Below are positions 52,901 through 64,000 of a stretch of 64,000 nucleotides of DNA, in pieces. Source of the stretch: Cyprinodon diabolis (lineage: Eukaryota; Chordata; Actinopteri; Cyprinodontiformes; Cyprinodontidae). The number at the start of each line of letters is the position of its first letter. Position 1 is the stretch's first letter. The DNA is taken from the NCBI GenBank assembly GCA_030533445.1, contig CM060083.1, positions 28,936,166 through 29,000,165 on the forward strand. Direction: 5' to 3'. The notes under the pieces were generated by a model. The model did no database searches. It saw only the letters and a list, made by a program, of their open reading frames with translations, and had not been told where the DNA came from. The position numbers were made by a program, and so were the translations under genes.

Positions 52901-55900
52901 CAGTCTCAAACATAGACCATTTTCTGAGGTAAATTCCAAGTATTTTGAATTAAAAGAAACTGTGGTTATTGCAGGGTAAAAACCAAACCAATTTTTTTTC
53001 TCTGCACCATGATTGGCATCATTTCTTGACCAAAACCTTATTTGCATTTTTATCAGGTTTTTAATTCTCCAAGCTCAGGATACCTTGGAGTTACACCTTA
53101 ATAACTAATTACACCCTCTGATCGCAGGCTCGGTCACCTTGAGTACAGAAATCCCAAACAGACAATGCAGCGATGCATGGGGACATGTTGCTTATGATTG
53201 TGTGTTGCACAGCAGTTCTACGGGCTCCATCTGGCTGTCTACAAGTTTTCTTCACATAACTGAGGGAGGATATGGATTACAGGAAAGTTCTTTCTTGTGC
53301 GACAATAAATGCAAAATGTTCTGAAAACATATTGCACAAGATTAATGAGTCAGGTTGTCATTTCCTGTTTCCTAACTGCATCAGAGTCTCCCACAAAACA
53401 CAGTGTGTCTGAACCTCTGTGTTGAGCTCCAAGAAAATGTGGATCTTCTAGACAGACAAAATTAACATTAAACAGTTGTCTATCAAATCCCAAGACCCAA
53501 ATAAAATAAAAGCTGCTGGGGTGACATTAAACCCAATAACAAAAGTTAGTCAACTTCCTCTATGAATTTTCAGAAGCAGTCGTTACACAACTAAATATTA
53601 TCCCAGTCTTTAACAGGCTATCTTTAAGCAATATTCAGGTTATATAGAGATTTGACTTACTAAAGAAATGCTAAGTTGGTGCTGCTTTTTAAAGTGTAAT
53701 GTTCCTTTGAGCCAATTCTTTTGAGATAAAAAAATAGATATAAAATGACTTACATCTTAAAAGATAAAACTTGCCCCATAAAGCCTATATCTGAATCAAC
53801 CTAATAACACCTTTGATATCTTCCAGAATAAAAAAGGTTCAGCCTATAAATCAGGCTAAATTTACCTGGACCTCCTCAGACTGAAGAAGTTTCCAGGACA
53901 AAACGTTTCAACAAAGAAGATCCAGGGGACCAATTCAACCTGTTTTATGACTTTTCTACTTGGATTATTGAGATTAGGGCTGAAACAATTAATCAGATTA
54001 ATCGATTAATAAAAGAAACGTCCCTAATTTCGTAATCAAGTAATTGTTAACTGGAGTAAAGAGATTCAAAAACAAGCCTTTAGCTGACAGATCAACCTAC
54101 ATAAAGTAGCAATTATTCCAAGATTGTAAAAAAGATATATATATATATATATGAACATTTTGCATTTAAGATAAAAAAAAAAGAAAAATCTTTGTCCATA
54201 TGCTCTATCTAGAACTCCTCAAGAGTTCCACCTGGTTTAATTGTGCAAAAAGCCTTTAAGGAGTCTTTGGCTATCTGATTTTAATTTTTAAAAAATAATC
54301 AAAAGATTAATCCATTTGTAAAAAATTAATTAGTTGCGTACATAATTGAGATTACCCAGGATATCAGACCACTGAGGTCGTACAATGCCTTATCAATTTA
54401 ATCACACTTCGACACTAGTACCTTTTTGGTAGGGCGCTTCATGTTTCCAAATGTGCATTCTCTTTTTTTAAGTGTATAGTTTAAGCACTTTGAATTAGTT
54501 GTGTAGGAATTGTGTTATACAAAAAACTCTCTTACAACCATCTCCAATGCATTCAGTCATTTGGGCCTTAACTTTTTAAACACATCTATTAGGGTTTGTA
54601 TATTTAAGCAGCTTCTATCTTAAACAAGAATGGCAGGCATAATTGGTGTGACTGTCGTAAGAAACTCACAAGCCGAGCCAACGCCATTGGTGTTTTCATA
54701 TTCAGCACAGAAGACGGCCTTCTCCACCATGCCGAGGAAAATGACGCCTGCTATCCAGAACTGGATCCTCAGCAGATCTTTCCAGTAGCAGGCTGCCCAG
54801 ATGAACCACAGCAAGGCGTACAGGATGTAAATCACACACATCACCATGTAAAACTACAAACAAACAGAAAAATAGAGGTCAGACGTCACATATGAAGGCA
54901 ATTCAAAATTTACTATAAACTAATATCATAAGGTGTTTTATATAGCAAACTTATATAGATCTAGTTTTCACTTGACAAATTCAACCATTATTTATTAAAG
55001 ACAGAATGAAAATTTTTAGTTACATGACTGTTATAGTTAATAATAAATCTTATACATTTTTTATTGAAATAACAATCAACCGTTTTAACAATCAAATAAT
55101 CGTTATCTGTAGTCTAAAGGCTCTAAAACAGGTTTGGTGAAGGAACCTACTCAGAGGAGCAATGCAGCCAAACTTCTACAATAGATATTTACGCTTTGCC
55201 TTGAGATAAAGATCCTCCTTGGTCTGTATATATGCTCCATCCATAACTTCTTTTGACATTTCAGGACCCCATAGTACTACTTTTTTAGAGGATCAGTAAG
55301 GAAAGGATTCTCTTTTTAAGTAAACTTAAAAAAACTAAAACTACTGTAGATTAATTCATGACTAAAATAATCAAGAGCTGCAGCACTAAATATAATACAC
55401 GTATCAAAAAAATTTAATAAAATTAGAATAGATCCATAAAGTTTCTACTTACGATCATGAGCGGCCACTCTGTGATAGAAATGAAGCCATGGCTGCCTTT
55501 CATCACCACATTGACTAAAAAACAAAACAAAAAAAGCACAAGTCTAAGCATCAGATAAACTCTGTAAAAATCAAAACAATAACAACATTCCTCTACATCA
55601 GCTGATTTCTAAGTCATTTTTATTATGAAATGTCCCACCTGTTAAATTCCATTTGGCCTCCTTTATACTGGAGTTAACCTTAACAACAAGCAGGTAAGGC
55701 CCGTCCCTCCATGTAGTAGCTATAACGTTCGCTTTGGTGCTGTTCATGTTGTACTCGGCTGAAATCCATTCTGGGTCGCTGTTTTTCTGCATAGTTTTTC
55801 AAGCAAAGGAGAAGTTACCAGTTTTAACATCAAAGAAAATAGAAATAACACCCCCATGTTCCCACCAGCGCATTATAGCCTAGCAGCTTGTTAGACTGAG

Positions 55901-58215
55901 AATATGAGCATATCGGCCCTTTGACGGATATCTGGGATCCCTCTCCCAGCGTACCGTACCAGGTTTCAGTAAAATGTCTTGTTACGTTGAAAAAGACTCT
56001 GAATTTAGGCTGATGAGCTGAATATGAATTAGCATAATGGCCACGGATACAGACTTTTAATACAGATTCAGACTTAAAAACGAGACTTAAATAAAATACC
56101 AGACTGTGTAGGAGGACTGAATCTAAAGCTTTAGTTTTTCTGTGCTTTTATGAAGTAAAAAAAGAAAATCATACTTAGTGTAACTACTACCTTACTCTCT
56201 GCAGGACGTGGTTTAGCCATGGCTTTCTGAAGAAAAAGAAAAAAAGACACTGGATCATGAAAAATTTTGTTATTAATCATGTAAATAAATGCGCTGAAGA
56301 ACAAACAGCAAACCTACGTTGAGCCCAGTTAAGGAGAGTGGGTCCTTTTTGCATGGTACCGGACTGTGTATGTGTTCTATGTACTCGCCCAGCGCGTTAG
56401 GTTTAGGGTCCAGGTTATCCCCGTGGCTTAGTGGTGCCCTTTCATACATCTCCTACAGGACATCAAAATCAGAACTAAGCATTAAGTTGTAATGTTCGAA
56501 AGAAAAACTGCACAGGTGAACCAGACAAGAACTTATTTTACTTACCTCAATATTATTATATTCATTGTAACAGGAGTAATATTTCAAAAGCCAGTGGATT
56601 GTTATTTCCACCTCCTTGGAACAACTACAAGACACAACTGAGAGATGAAGATACTTTTTTTAATAAAATAAAAGTAAAAGCATAGAACACAGCAAAAGTC
56701 TAGGTTAAAATTAGGCTTGCTTTTATATATAAAGGCCAGTACACTTTCCCTTTACACTTCAGCTGTTTGGACAGCTTTAAATCATCACGTTGTGGAGACT
56801 AAGCAGGTATCACTGCAAACAAGGTCTATAAACTATTGTCATTTATAAATACTAATAGAAAATATGTCCAAAACAATTTTTACAGAATTTCATTAAACTC
56901 CGATCCAGAACCACATGTCCTTCTCTGGGATACAGGCAGAGGAAAGGATTTCATCCCCTAAAACCTCACAACCAAACTAAGCAATGTTGGAAGTAGGGTT
57001 CAGTTATTTTTAAAAGATAAAGGTTATGTCTAAAGAGGGTTAAAATTAAAATGATGGCATTTCCCCGTCATTCCCACAACGAGACTGTAAAGCCTAAGCC
57101 TAAGATATTCAGAACAATAAAGCTATGACAATAACATTTTGCGAGCTTCTTTATTATGTATAACATCATAAATAAATGTTAAAGAATGTTATACTCAACT
57201 ATACTGTAACATACCATGATGATCTTAGACTAGCCCATGCCTGTTCTCAGGTCAGAAAGTAACAAATAACTATTAACTCTTACCTTTCAGGACAACATCT
57301 GTGTCTTTAAACATAGCTTTCTTTAATATTAGTGGCCTGGAATCCTGCAAAACATTAAATAAAAAATGACAGTAAAAATGCAGTGAGATGAATAATAGGT
57401 TAGTGGTTAAATAATGTTGAAATCGAGCCTCTTTTAAATAGAAAATTTAGGATCTGTCTGTACTGCATTGAAGTAAAAGAGGTGTTCAGAAGGTAAACAA
57501 AGTGGTTTCCATATGGTTCAGCTTGTCCTGGAGCTCAAGTAATAAAGTAGAGGAAACTGGATCTCCTCAGATCTCTACCTGCATTATTTATTGATAAAGA
57601 TGTCCTGATTCTCTAAGAAGTCTCTAAGAACTGAACCATCATAGTTATAAACAAAATTACAGGGAGGCTAACAGAGAAAGTAAAGGACACAGACCTGAAA
57701 ACAGCCAAACGTTAACAGAGACAAATCAATTACCTTAAGATTTTTTTCGAAATATATATATATATATAAAAAAGTTAAACTTTAAAGCTGGAAGGTGCTA
57801 GTTTTTATCAGCTAATTTTAGAATATTTACTAGCATTTCGCTTAAGGCTAACTGCTAATAAGCTAAAAACATTCTGCTTGAACTTTTATCAGTTTAGCAA
57901 AGAAAATGGCCATCTTATATTAATATATGATTAAATTGACTATCCAAATTACTGTTTTCTATTTCAAGCACACATTAAACTCATTAGTTAAAATGTAAAG
58001 ACTAGTTTAGCTAACGTTAGCTTAAGGTGCTACAATTATCTGCACTATTTCCAGGTGATACTTACATCAGTAACCTCAATGGTCCATTTCCCTGTTTCTG
58101 GTGATGCGGCTGCTTCATGTATACCACTGTGTAAAGCTATGAAAAACAGCATCCATTGATAAAACAGTCTTAAGCCTGGAAACCTCCACGTCCTCATCCT
58201 GACAGCAGCTGCCAT
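46951..58215 (-). CDS. tmem87b: Transmembrane protein 87B, 557 aa
   Basis: Nineteen coding exons, in transcript order: 58215-58066, 57344-57284, 56637-56546, 56452-56318, 56226-56191, 55786-55639, 55514-55453, 54853-54670, 52045-51946, 51849-51756, 51516-51434, 49730-49633, 48286-48228, 48131-48028, 47821-47751, 47655-47585, 47414-47362, 47276-47246, 46992-46951 (TGA). A signal peptide (about 1-36) is followed by a lumenal domain with NST, NSS and NLT glycosylation sites. Seven membrane helices follow from about residue 228 ([53 protein letters not shown]). The acidic cytosolic tail contains [13 protein letters not shown] and ends EMSKLE. Length and motifs match human TMEM87B (555 aa), a Golgi seven-helix protein of the LU7TM/GOST group linked to endosome-to-Golgi retrieval. 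Exons 5 (36 nt) and 18 (31 nt) are very short. Synteny separates it from TMEM87A. Confidence 0.95.
49731..51433 (-). other. Intron 11 of tmem87b; nothing recognised
   Basis: Moderately AT-rich, with no transposon ends or coding resemblance. The overlapping open frames at 50984-51300 on both strands are shadows of each other without family features. Confidence 0.5.
52570..52785 (-). mobile_element. tRNA-derived SINE, minus strand
   Basis: Reading from 52785 leftwards: AGTGATGGCCTAGTGGTTAG (A-box-like), then GGTTGTGAGTTCAAAACCC (B-box-like), spaced as in a tRNA promoter. A body follows with CATGGGTGCCGTACAATGGC and GATGCAGAGAGTTAATTTC. It lies in intron 8 of tmem87b, in the same orientation as the gene. 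Confidence 0.8.
53970..54350. mobile_element. hAT-like remnant (AGGGCTGAAAC type)
   Basis: Starts TTAGGGCTGAAACAATTAATC with CGATTAAT repeats and ends in TTAATTAGTTGCGTAC. This is the look of the common fish TAGGGCTG(A/C)AAC non-autonomous hAT family, but without intact ends or a target duplication. Confidence 0.5.
55070..55395. mobile_element. Second hAT-like remnant of the same type
   Basis: Contains AACAATCAAATAATCGTTAT near one end and AATCAAGAGCTGCAGCACTAAA near the other, plus an interior (AAAGATCCTCCTTGGTCTG; TATGCTCCATC) resembling CTTTGTCCATATGCTCTATC in the remnant at 53970-54350. Confidence 0.45.
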
Positions 58216-58223
58216 GTTTGTTC

Positions 58224-58310
58224 ATGACGTTACGAGCACTGCCCTGTAGGAGGCGCCCTGAACGCACCACAAGAAAAAAGAAATCAAAAAATATTTTTGT
58301 TAGATTTAGT
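58224..58310 (-). promoter_or_regulatory. tmem87b: Probable tmem87b proximal promoter/5' UTR
   Basis: Only about 105 bp separate the tmem87b ATG from the right-hand foldback element. The strip contains a CRE-like TGACGT (58225-58230), CpGs and GGCGCC (58252-58257). No TATA box is seen. The transcription start should lie here or inside the element. Confidence 0.35.
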
Positions 58311-58319
58311 ATATGGTAC

Positions 58320-59415
58320 TACAGAAGAGGATTAGGGCCACTGAGAAAAAAAAAGTTAACTGATTTTTACATTTTATTTCAGTATAATATAAGAAAAAAA
58401 TACGGAATTCTGACTTTAATCCTAAAATTCAGATTTTTTTTTCCTCATAATTCTGACTTTAATCTCAGAATTCTGAGTAAATTCTGACAGCTAACAGACC
58501 TGTTAGCATCAAGCTGTAGACATGTCTATTTTAAAGACTAAACTAGCTCTCTTCTTTTAATCACCTTTTTACCTTCCATTAATTAAATAGCATCTTTTTG
58601 TTAAATAGCATCACGTAAAAAGTCGCTTAATTCCATCATTTTCCACCAGTGTGTTACTGGCCCCCTCAAACAACTCCCATCTTTGTCAGTGAAGCTGAGT
58701 GCTCCCTGATCTCTTCCTTCATTGTGCTCATTAAGATTAAGATCCAAAATTCTGAGATTAAAGTCAGAATTCTGAGAAAAGAAGTCAGCCTTCTGAGATT
58801 AAAGAATTTTGAGAAAAAAGTCAGAATTTTGAGATTAAAGTCAGAATTCTGGGGGGAAAAAGTCAGAATACTGACATTAAGGTCAGAATTCTGACTTTTT
58901 TCTCATAATTCTGACTTTAATCTCAGAATTCTGAGTAAATTCTGACAGCTAACAGACCTGTTAGCATCAAACTGTAGACATGTCTATTTTAAAGACTAAA
59001 CTAGCTCTCTTCTTTTAATCACCTTCTTACCTTCCATTAATTAAATAGCATCTTTGTGTTAAATAGCATCACGTAAAAAGTCGCTTAATTCCATCATTTT
59101 CCACCAGTGTGTTACTGGCCCCCTCAAACAACTCCCATATTCGTCAGTGAAGCTGAGTGCTCCCTGATCTCTTCCTTCATTGTGCCCTTTAAGATTAAGA
59201 TCCAAAATTCTGAGATTAAAGTCAGAATTCTGAGATTAAAGAATTTTGAGAAAAATGTCAGAATTTTGAGATTAAAGTCAGAATTCTAAGAAAAAAGTCA
59301 GAATTCTGAGATTAAAGTCAGAATTCTGTATTTTTTCTCATGTTATACTGAAATAAAATTTAAAAATCAGTTAACATCTTTTTTATTTTTTCAGTGGCCC
59401 TAATCCTCTTCCGTA
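58320..59415. mobile_element. Foldback DNA transposon, family 2 (1096 bp)
   Basis: Terminal inverted repeats TACAGAAGAGGATTAGGGCC (left) and TACGGAAGAGGATTAGGGCC (right, reverse complement), followed by ACTGAGAAAAAA. The interior consists of alternating ATTCTGA/TCAGAATT units with GAGATTAAAGTC steps. It is duplicated in tandem with a period of about 458 bp: TTAGCATCAA at 58503 and 58961. No target duplication is recognisable and no coding frame is real. It sits immediately upstream of tmem87b. Confidence 0.85.
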
Positions 59416-59487
59416 TACATTAGTACTTAATGAAGAAAAACTTTCATATTATTTTAAAAGGCATAAACAATTATGAACAGAACAATC

Positions 59488-59939
59488 CTCTTATAATGAT
59501 TTCCAGGCCAAGGACCCCTAAACTGATGGCGAGATGGAGCAGGGACCCCGTAATTATATATATTGTATGAAATTGTGTTATATCAAACTATAGTCACTTT
59601 ATTACACATGGAGTAATATGTAATATATATGTAATGTAACGAAAGTAATTACGCACTGGGATTATTAAAGTATTCCTGTTTCTGATTCTTCCTTGTGAAT
59701 TAAATGGTGCCCAGCTTGAAAGAGCTCCCAAATGTGTGCAATGATAACTGAAAGACATCTTCTGCCTCCATTCATCTGTTTACTACAGTTTGTTGAATTC
59801 ATGTTAATGTGTATTTAAAGACATTTAAATAAGTGGAAAAAATTGCAGGGGAGAAAAAGTCTAATCAACCAAAACTTTTGCGACCCCCATGCAATACCTC
59901 CGTGGAGGGACGCAGACCCCCTGTTGAAGAGCTCCACTT
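59488..59939 (-). mobile_element. hAT-type element, family a, copy 2, inverted and damaged
   Basis: The reverse complement matches copy 3: GAGCTCTTCAACAGGGGGTC at its start, GGAGGTATTGCATGGGGGTC, and GGGGTCCTTGGCCTGGAAA near its end. The terminal bases have diverged and no target duplication is seen. Confidence 0.75.
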
Positions 59940-60385
59940 TAAGGTAATATACAAATCACAAAATGTTATGTGTCCCTGCAAATTCACTTATTCAATTTCT
60001 TAGGGAAATTCCAAGCAAAACAACTTTCTCGGAATGTCAGAGATGCATTCTTAATTTGGCTGAAATTCTTATATTAACACAAATTTAGTATATGATTATT
60101 TAGTAGACATAGAACACTGCATTCTGCAGAATATCAATGAATTTAGAAAATATTCCCACGGTCCTTTGACCAATGTATAGAGAGGCCTTGGTCCTGATGT
60201 CTTTCTTGCTGCATGTCTTCTAACTCTCTATCTCTACTCTTAACAAAAAAGGCTTCTTCCACAAAAAAAAAAAACAATTTGACCAAAATAATAATTTCAC
60301 TATCATTATTTATCTTTCCACATTTCTCAGAGATATTATGTAATTGTCATAGGTTTGTGCCTTCCACATACATGGATATCTAAGG

Positions 60386-60858
60386 CGGAGGTCTTCAACA
60401 GGGGGTCTGTGACCCCTATGGGGTCCACGGAGGTACTGCATGGGGGTCGCATGAGTTTTAGTTGATTAGCATTTTTGTTTTATATTCCCCCCTGCAATTT
60501 TTTCTGCAAATTTAAATGTCTTTAAATCCACATTAACATGAATTCAACACACTGAAAGACATCTTCTTCCTCCATTTAACTGTTTACTACAGTCATCAAT
60601 GCACACATTCAGCGACACACAGGAGCTCTTTCAAGCTGGGCACTGTTTCAAACACCTGTCCCATCAACCAGGAATCAGAAATATTTGAATAATCCCAGGA
60701 CGATATTACTTTTGCTACATTACTCCATCTGTAATAGAGTGAATAAAGAACCAGTTTGATATAACACAATTTCAAACTATTTATATAATTAGGGGGTCCC
60801 TGCTCCATCTCGCCATCAGTTTGGGGGTCCTTGGCCTGGAAAACCTTGAAGACCTCTG
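60386..60858 (+). mobile_element. hAT-type element, family a, copy 3 (473 bp)
   Basis: Ends CGGAGGTCTTCAACAGGGGG and CCTTGAAGACCTCTG are inverted repeats, flanked by the perfect 8-bp duplication ATCTAAGG (60378-60385 and 60859-60866). It lacks the insert found in copy 1, so it shows the ancestral form. Confidence 0.9.
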
Positions 60859-61029
60859 ATCTAAGGGATATTATCCAAATAAAAAGAACTTGCACATAAG
60901 AACTTACACATAATTTGTTTTTATAAGTCACATAATTGCGGTTCAGTCTTTATGGCACAAAATTAATTTTTACAACAAAAGATTTCTTTATAAACACTCA
61001 GTACATTTCCATATTTACTCTGAATCCCA

Positions 61030-61035
61030 TTTATT
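61030..61035 (-). terminator. mertk: Candidate poly(A) signal of mertk
   Basis: AATAAA on the minus strand, about 210 bp after the mertk stop codon. It would end the transcript before hAT copy 3. Confidence 0.55.
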
Positions 61036-61247
61036 CAAATCCGACAACAGTTTCACAGTTCAGAGAAGCTTATCAAAATATATCCTTAAACATGTTTGGA
61101 GTTGAGGTAAATTAAATATTCCAGACACTAAAACACCACACATACTGAAGCTAATACTGCTCATAATAACAAGATCCAGGGCATTGGTTGTGGGCAAGTT
61201 GTTAATGCTGGTGAACTTTGGTGAGAGGTCCATTGCTGTTATAGGAA

Positions 61248-63991
61248 TCATTTTAACAGGAATGAATTGTCATCTGAGCTGTGTTCCACTGCCGCCGCGT
61301 CCAACGTTTGATCTTCATTTGTTCGACTTGAAGTGTCCCTTGATAAAAGCGGAGTCTCCACTGAGGGGGATCTTAAGGTATTATTAGAAGAGACCACCAC
61401 TACGTAACGTTCACTGTCCTCATTATCCTCCTCCTCCACCTCCTTCTCCCTCTGCTGCTTGTATCCATGAATATCTGCAGTAACAACAGCGTTCTCCGCT
61501 ACCCGACGGCTGCAGGATGGGGTGGAGCTTAACGCAAAGCATGCAGCAGCCACTTCTTCCCCAGGGTCCTCTTCAGGAAAGCTGGTGTTAATATAAATAA
61601 TATCCTCTCTACTGGAAGACTCTGGAAGCTTTTCTGCCAGCTTTTCCAACATTTCCCGCAGTTGTGGAAACAAGGGTCTGTCCAACGGATCAGCCCTCCA
61701 GCAGCTGTACATGATCTCATACCTATGCAGTGGGATTAAAAGGAAACAGTCATGTATTTTTACTTTGAAAAAATAAATAGCCCAAATGTAAGTTTTATAC
61801 TGAAGAAAAAATATGTATGAATGGATAAATAAATGATAAAATCATTTATTTAGCCCCAAGGAGCAGTGTGCTTCATCCTGTTTTTTCATTATGAAGATGC
61901 CTTCTCTACTAATCTACAGTCTTCTATGTTCCTGTTCATTGTGAGTGGGTTAAACAAAGTTAGATGCAGCTTTTGAGTGTTAAATGCTAAGATAAATTTA
62001 CTGTAGTGACCATCAAATTGCCTTTAATTTTGGTCGCTTCTGGGTGCTAGAAATCCAGGTCCTAACATGCTCAAAAGGCAATGTCCAGACTGGGAGATAG
62101 GTTTGGGAATGATGCCATTTATTATGCACACACACTGAATGCGATCCAGATTCCTGTGTGCCCGTTATGGCAGCGTGCAAAGGAAATGGTCATATTGATC
62201 CATATATGGATATAATGTTTTTTTACAGAGAGCGTTAAAAAAAAACCTGTTACCTCCCCACACCCTTATCTTGATTTCACCCACGGCGCCACCAGTGTTA
62301 GAGCAAGAATATAGCTCAGAGTAACAATTCACAAACAAACCAATTAGCACCACCAAACCAATGTATTGTAACTAAATAAAATAGGTCTAAACAACCCCTG
62401 GACACAGAACTACAAATGGCTCCTATACTTAAAGCTACTCAGTTTTGACTAAAATATTTTGGTGGCTGTACCTGCTGGATTTCCATGCTGTGTAAAACTA
62501 GAAATAACTGTCTAAATATCTCAATTTAAGGTAAAGAGCTTTTGTCCAGGTATCTACTAGAAGGGAAACTTTTTAATAAAGTTACTTGTGCAAGTCCTAC
62601 CTGCATATTCTTTTATATTTAGAAAGGGGGTTGTTATGTTATGGAGTGATATGTTATAGTAGGTTATATATCTCATATAACTCAATATTTCCTCTTTATT
62701 GTTGACAAACAGCCAAATTATGCAATATTTTTTATTATTTGAAATTATGCTGACTGAATAAACACTCACAGTTCATCCAAACAGTTGGGTGGCTGCTTCA
62801 GTCTGTGGCCCTCCACAAGATAATCGTAAATCTCATGGTTCTGGACCCCTGGGTACGGCGTCATGCCTCGTGTAGCAATTTCCCACATGGTTACACCGAA
62901 AGCCCACTGTGGACATTTTCAAAAGCAAAACATTATTTTTAATTATTGGGACCAGGGAAGTATTAAAAAAAACACGGCAAGCATAAACCGGAAAGAAATT
63001 GACTGGATTATTCTAAATAATTAAAATTTCTTCAAAATGTAAAATGTTCTTCGGATTTAAAACATTTAGATCACATCTCTATCATTTAAACACTATAAAA
63101 AAAAGCTTTGGTTTCTTAGTCTTAAGGTTTGCTTGGCTTTTTATTAAGTGGGAAAATAATAAAAAGAAAACCAGGAAAGTTGTAAAGTAAACTTTTGACA
63201 TTCTCCTACAAATATCAGCAGCAAATTTACCCTGATGTTTAAGGCATCTAAAATGCAAGACATCTGAAGATAGAGCTTTAAGTTAAAGGAACTGTGAAGC
63301 TTCAACAATCAAAACAACTTTTTTTTTTAAAGTTAGTTAGTTCTCCATTTAGTTGTTGCCTGATGGTTTTAAGGAACCATTACAGGGGCAGAGCCACATC
63401 ATACTTACAACATCACTCTTCACAGTGAACACTCTATCTGCGAGACTTTCCAGTGCAATCCACTTTACGGGCATTTTAGATATCCTTCCCTGCCTGTAAT
63501 AATCTCCGCTGTAGATCTTCTTTGATAACCCAAAATCAGCGACACAGACGGTCAGATCATCTCGCAGCCTGTAAAACATGCATATGTTAGTGAGAGAAAA
63601 AAATAAAATAAAACAAATCTCTTGGGTAAAAGTTTTTTTTTTTTTCATTAAGAAAAGATCATAAACAAATAACAAAACCTGAACCCACATGCAGTTACGT
63701 GCCGCCAGATCGCGATGCAGAAAATTGCGACTGCTGAGATACTCCATACCCAAAGCAATGTCAACCATGAACCTCAGGAGATTCTGAGTGGGTAGGAACT
63801 GTCCAAAGAGGAGGGAATGGAGTTGATGTGAAAATAAAATGTGAAATAAAATGTGCACATGTTACATAATGGCTGTAATTTTACCATGGGGCTCGCTCCG
63901 TGGCGTGAGCGCAGCAGGAAGCTATGAAGATCTCCGTGTTTCATGAACGGGAGGATGACCATAGGTTTGGGAAAATGTCCGCAGCCATTTT
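61248..63991 (-). CDS. mertk: Tyrosine-protein kinase Mer, C-terminal part (5 exons; gene runs off the right edge)
   Basis: Exons in transcript order: 63991-63885, 63798-63689, 63568-63409, 62906-62770, 61722-61248 (TGA). All junctions keep frame. They encode the kinase hinge ([14 protein letters not shown]), the catalytic loop [11 protein letters not shown], an activation loop with [39 protein letters not shown], the end of the C-lobe and a roughly 125-residue cytosolic tail. The family is TAM receptor kinases (Tyro3, Axl, Mer), single-pass receptors for Gas6 and protein S that drive clearance of apoptotic cells. IIYINT matches the Grb2-binding Y-x-N site of Mer; SERYVVV and DIHGYKQQ are further tail tyrosines. 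The TAM signature KWIAIES reads KWIALES here. The extracellular part and upstream exons lie outside. Adjacent tmem87b supports Mer over Axl or Tyro3. Confidence 0.93.
61723..62769 (-). other. Last intron of mertk; nothing recognised
   Basis: AT-rich with no transposon ends or coding resemblance. Bounded by GAACT|gtgagt and gcatag|GTATG. Confidence 0.6.
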
Positions 63992-64000
63992 CTAAGCACA

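Noticed and set aside
58218..59289. Plus-strand open frames with K-V-R-I-L repeats
   Set aside because: Products of the foldback element's repetitive interior; no transposase or domain features.

Overview
The window reads as one strand of a teleost fish nuclear genome. Genes are split into short exons with GT-AG introns, the background is AT-rich, and introns and spacers carry fish-type SINEs, hAT and Harbinger-like non-autonomous transposons, fragments of non-LTR retrotransposons and long microsatellites. Five protein-coding genes can be reconstructed exon by exon with consistent splice phases. From left to right they are: (1) 953-11379, plus strand, a large divergent member of the alpha-catenin/alpha-catulin/vinculin superfamily (8 coding exons, 1478 codons before the stop, one exon of 3279 nt); (2) 13930-23635, minus strand, zc3h6, a CCCH zinc-finger protein (12 coding exons, 1135 aa); (3) 27020-41644, plus strand, fbln7 (fibulin-7, 8 coding exons, 443 aa); (4) 46951-58215, minus strand, tmem87b (19 coding exons, 557 aa); (5) 61248-63991, minus strand, the last five coding exons of mertk, which continues beyond the right edge.

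The block zc3h6 - fbln7 - tmem87b - mertk matches, as I recall it, the human 2q13 neighbourhood (MERTK, TMEM87B, FBLN7, ZC3H8, ZC3H6). This supports the names against their paralogues (ZC3H4, TMEM87A, AXL/TYRO3). fbln7 points the opposite way from tmem87b and mertk here, whereas I recall all three being co-oriented in human, so a local inversion is likely. The vinculin-like gene is not part of the human block I remember.

Region by region: 1-952 holds a long palindrome and a TA microsatellite. 953-11379 is the vinculin-like gene; its last intron holds two copies of one foldback transposon with 6-bp target duplications and a hairpin touching the 5' splice site. 11380-13929 is the tail-to-tail spacer with zc3h6. 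zc3h6 contains a minor-spliceosome (U12, AT-AC) intron inside its zinc-finger array, and that intron hosts a Harbinger-like element. 23636-27019 is the head-to-head spacer of zc3h6 and fbln7, with a TATA/CCAAT promoter for zc3h6 and a hAT element nested in another hAT element. The long fbln7 introns hold retrotransposon debris and a 486-bp TATC repeat. 41645-46950 is the tail-to-tail spacer of fbln7 and tmem87b. 58216-61247 holds a second foldback element about 105 bp upstream of the tmem87b start codon and two hAT copies behind mertk.

The genes do not form a pathway. The most unusual items are the vinculin-family gene with its giant exon, the AT-AC intron, and the two related foldback families sharing an ATTAGGGCCAC terminal motif. 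All family assignments are from reading translations and remembered homologues; no search was run.
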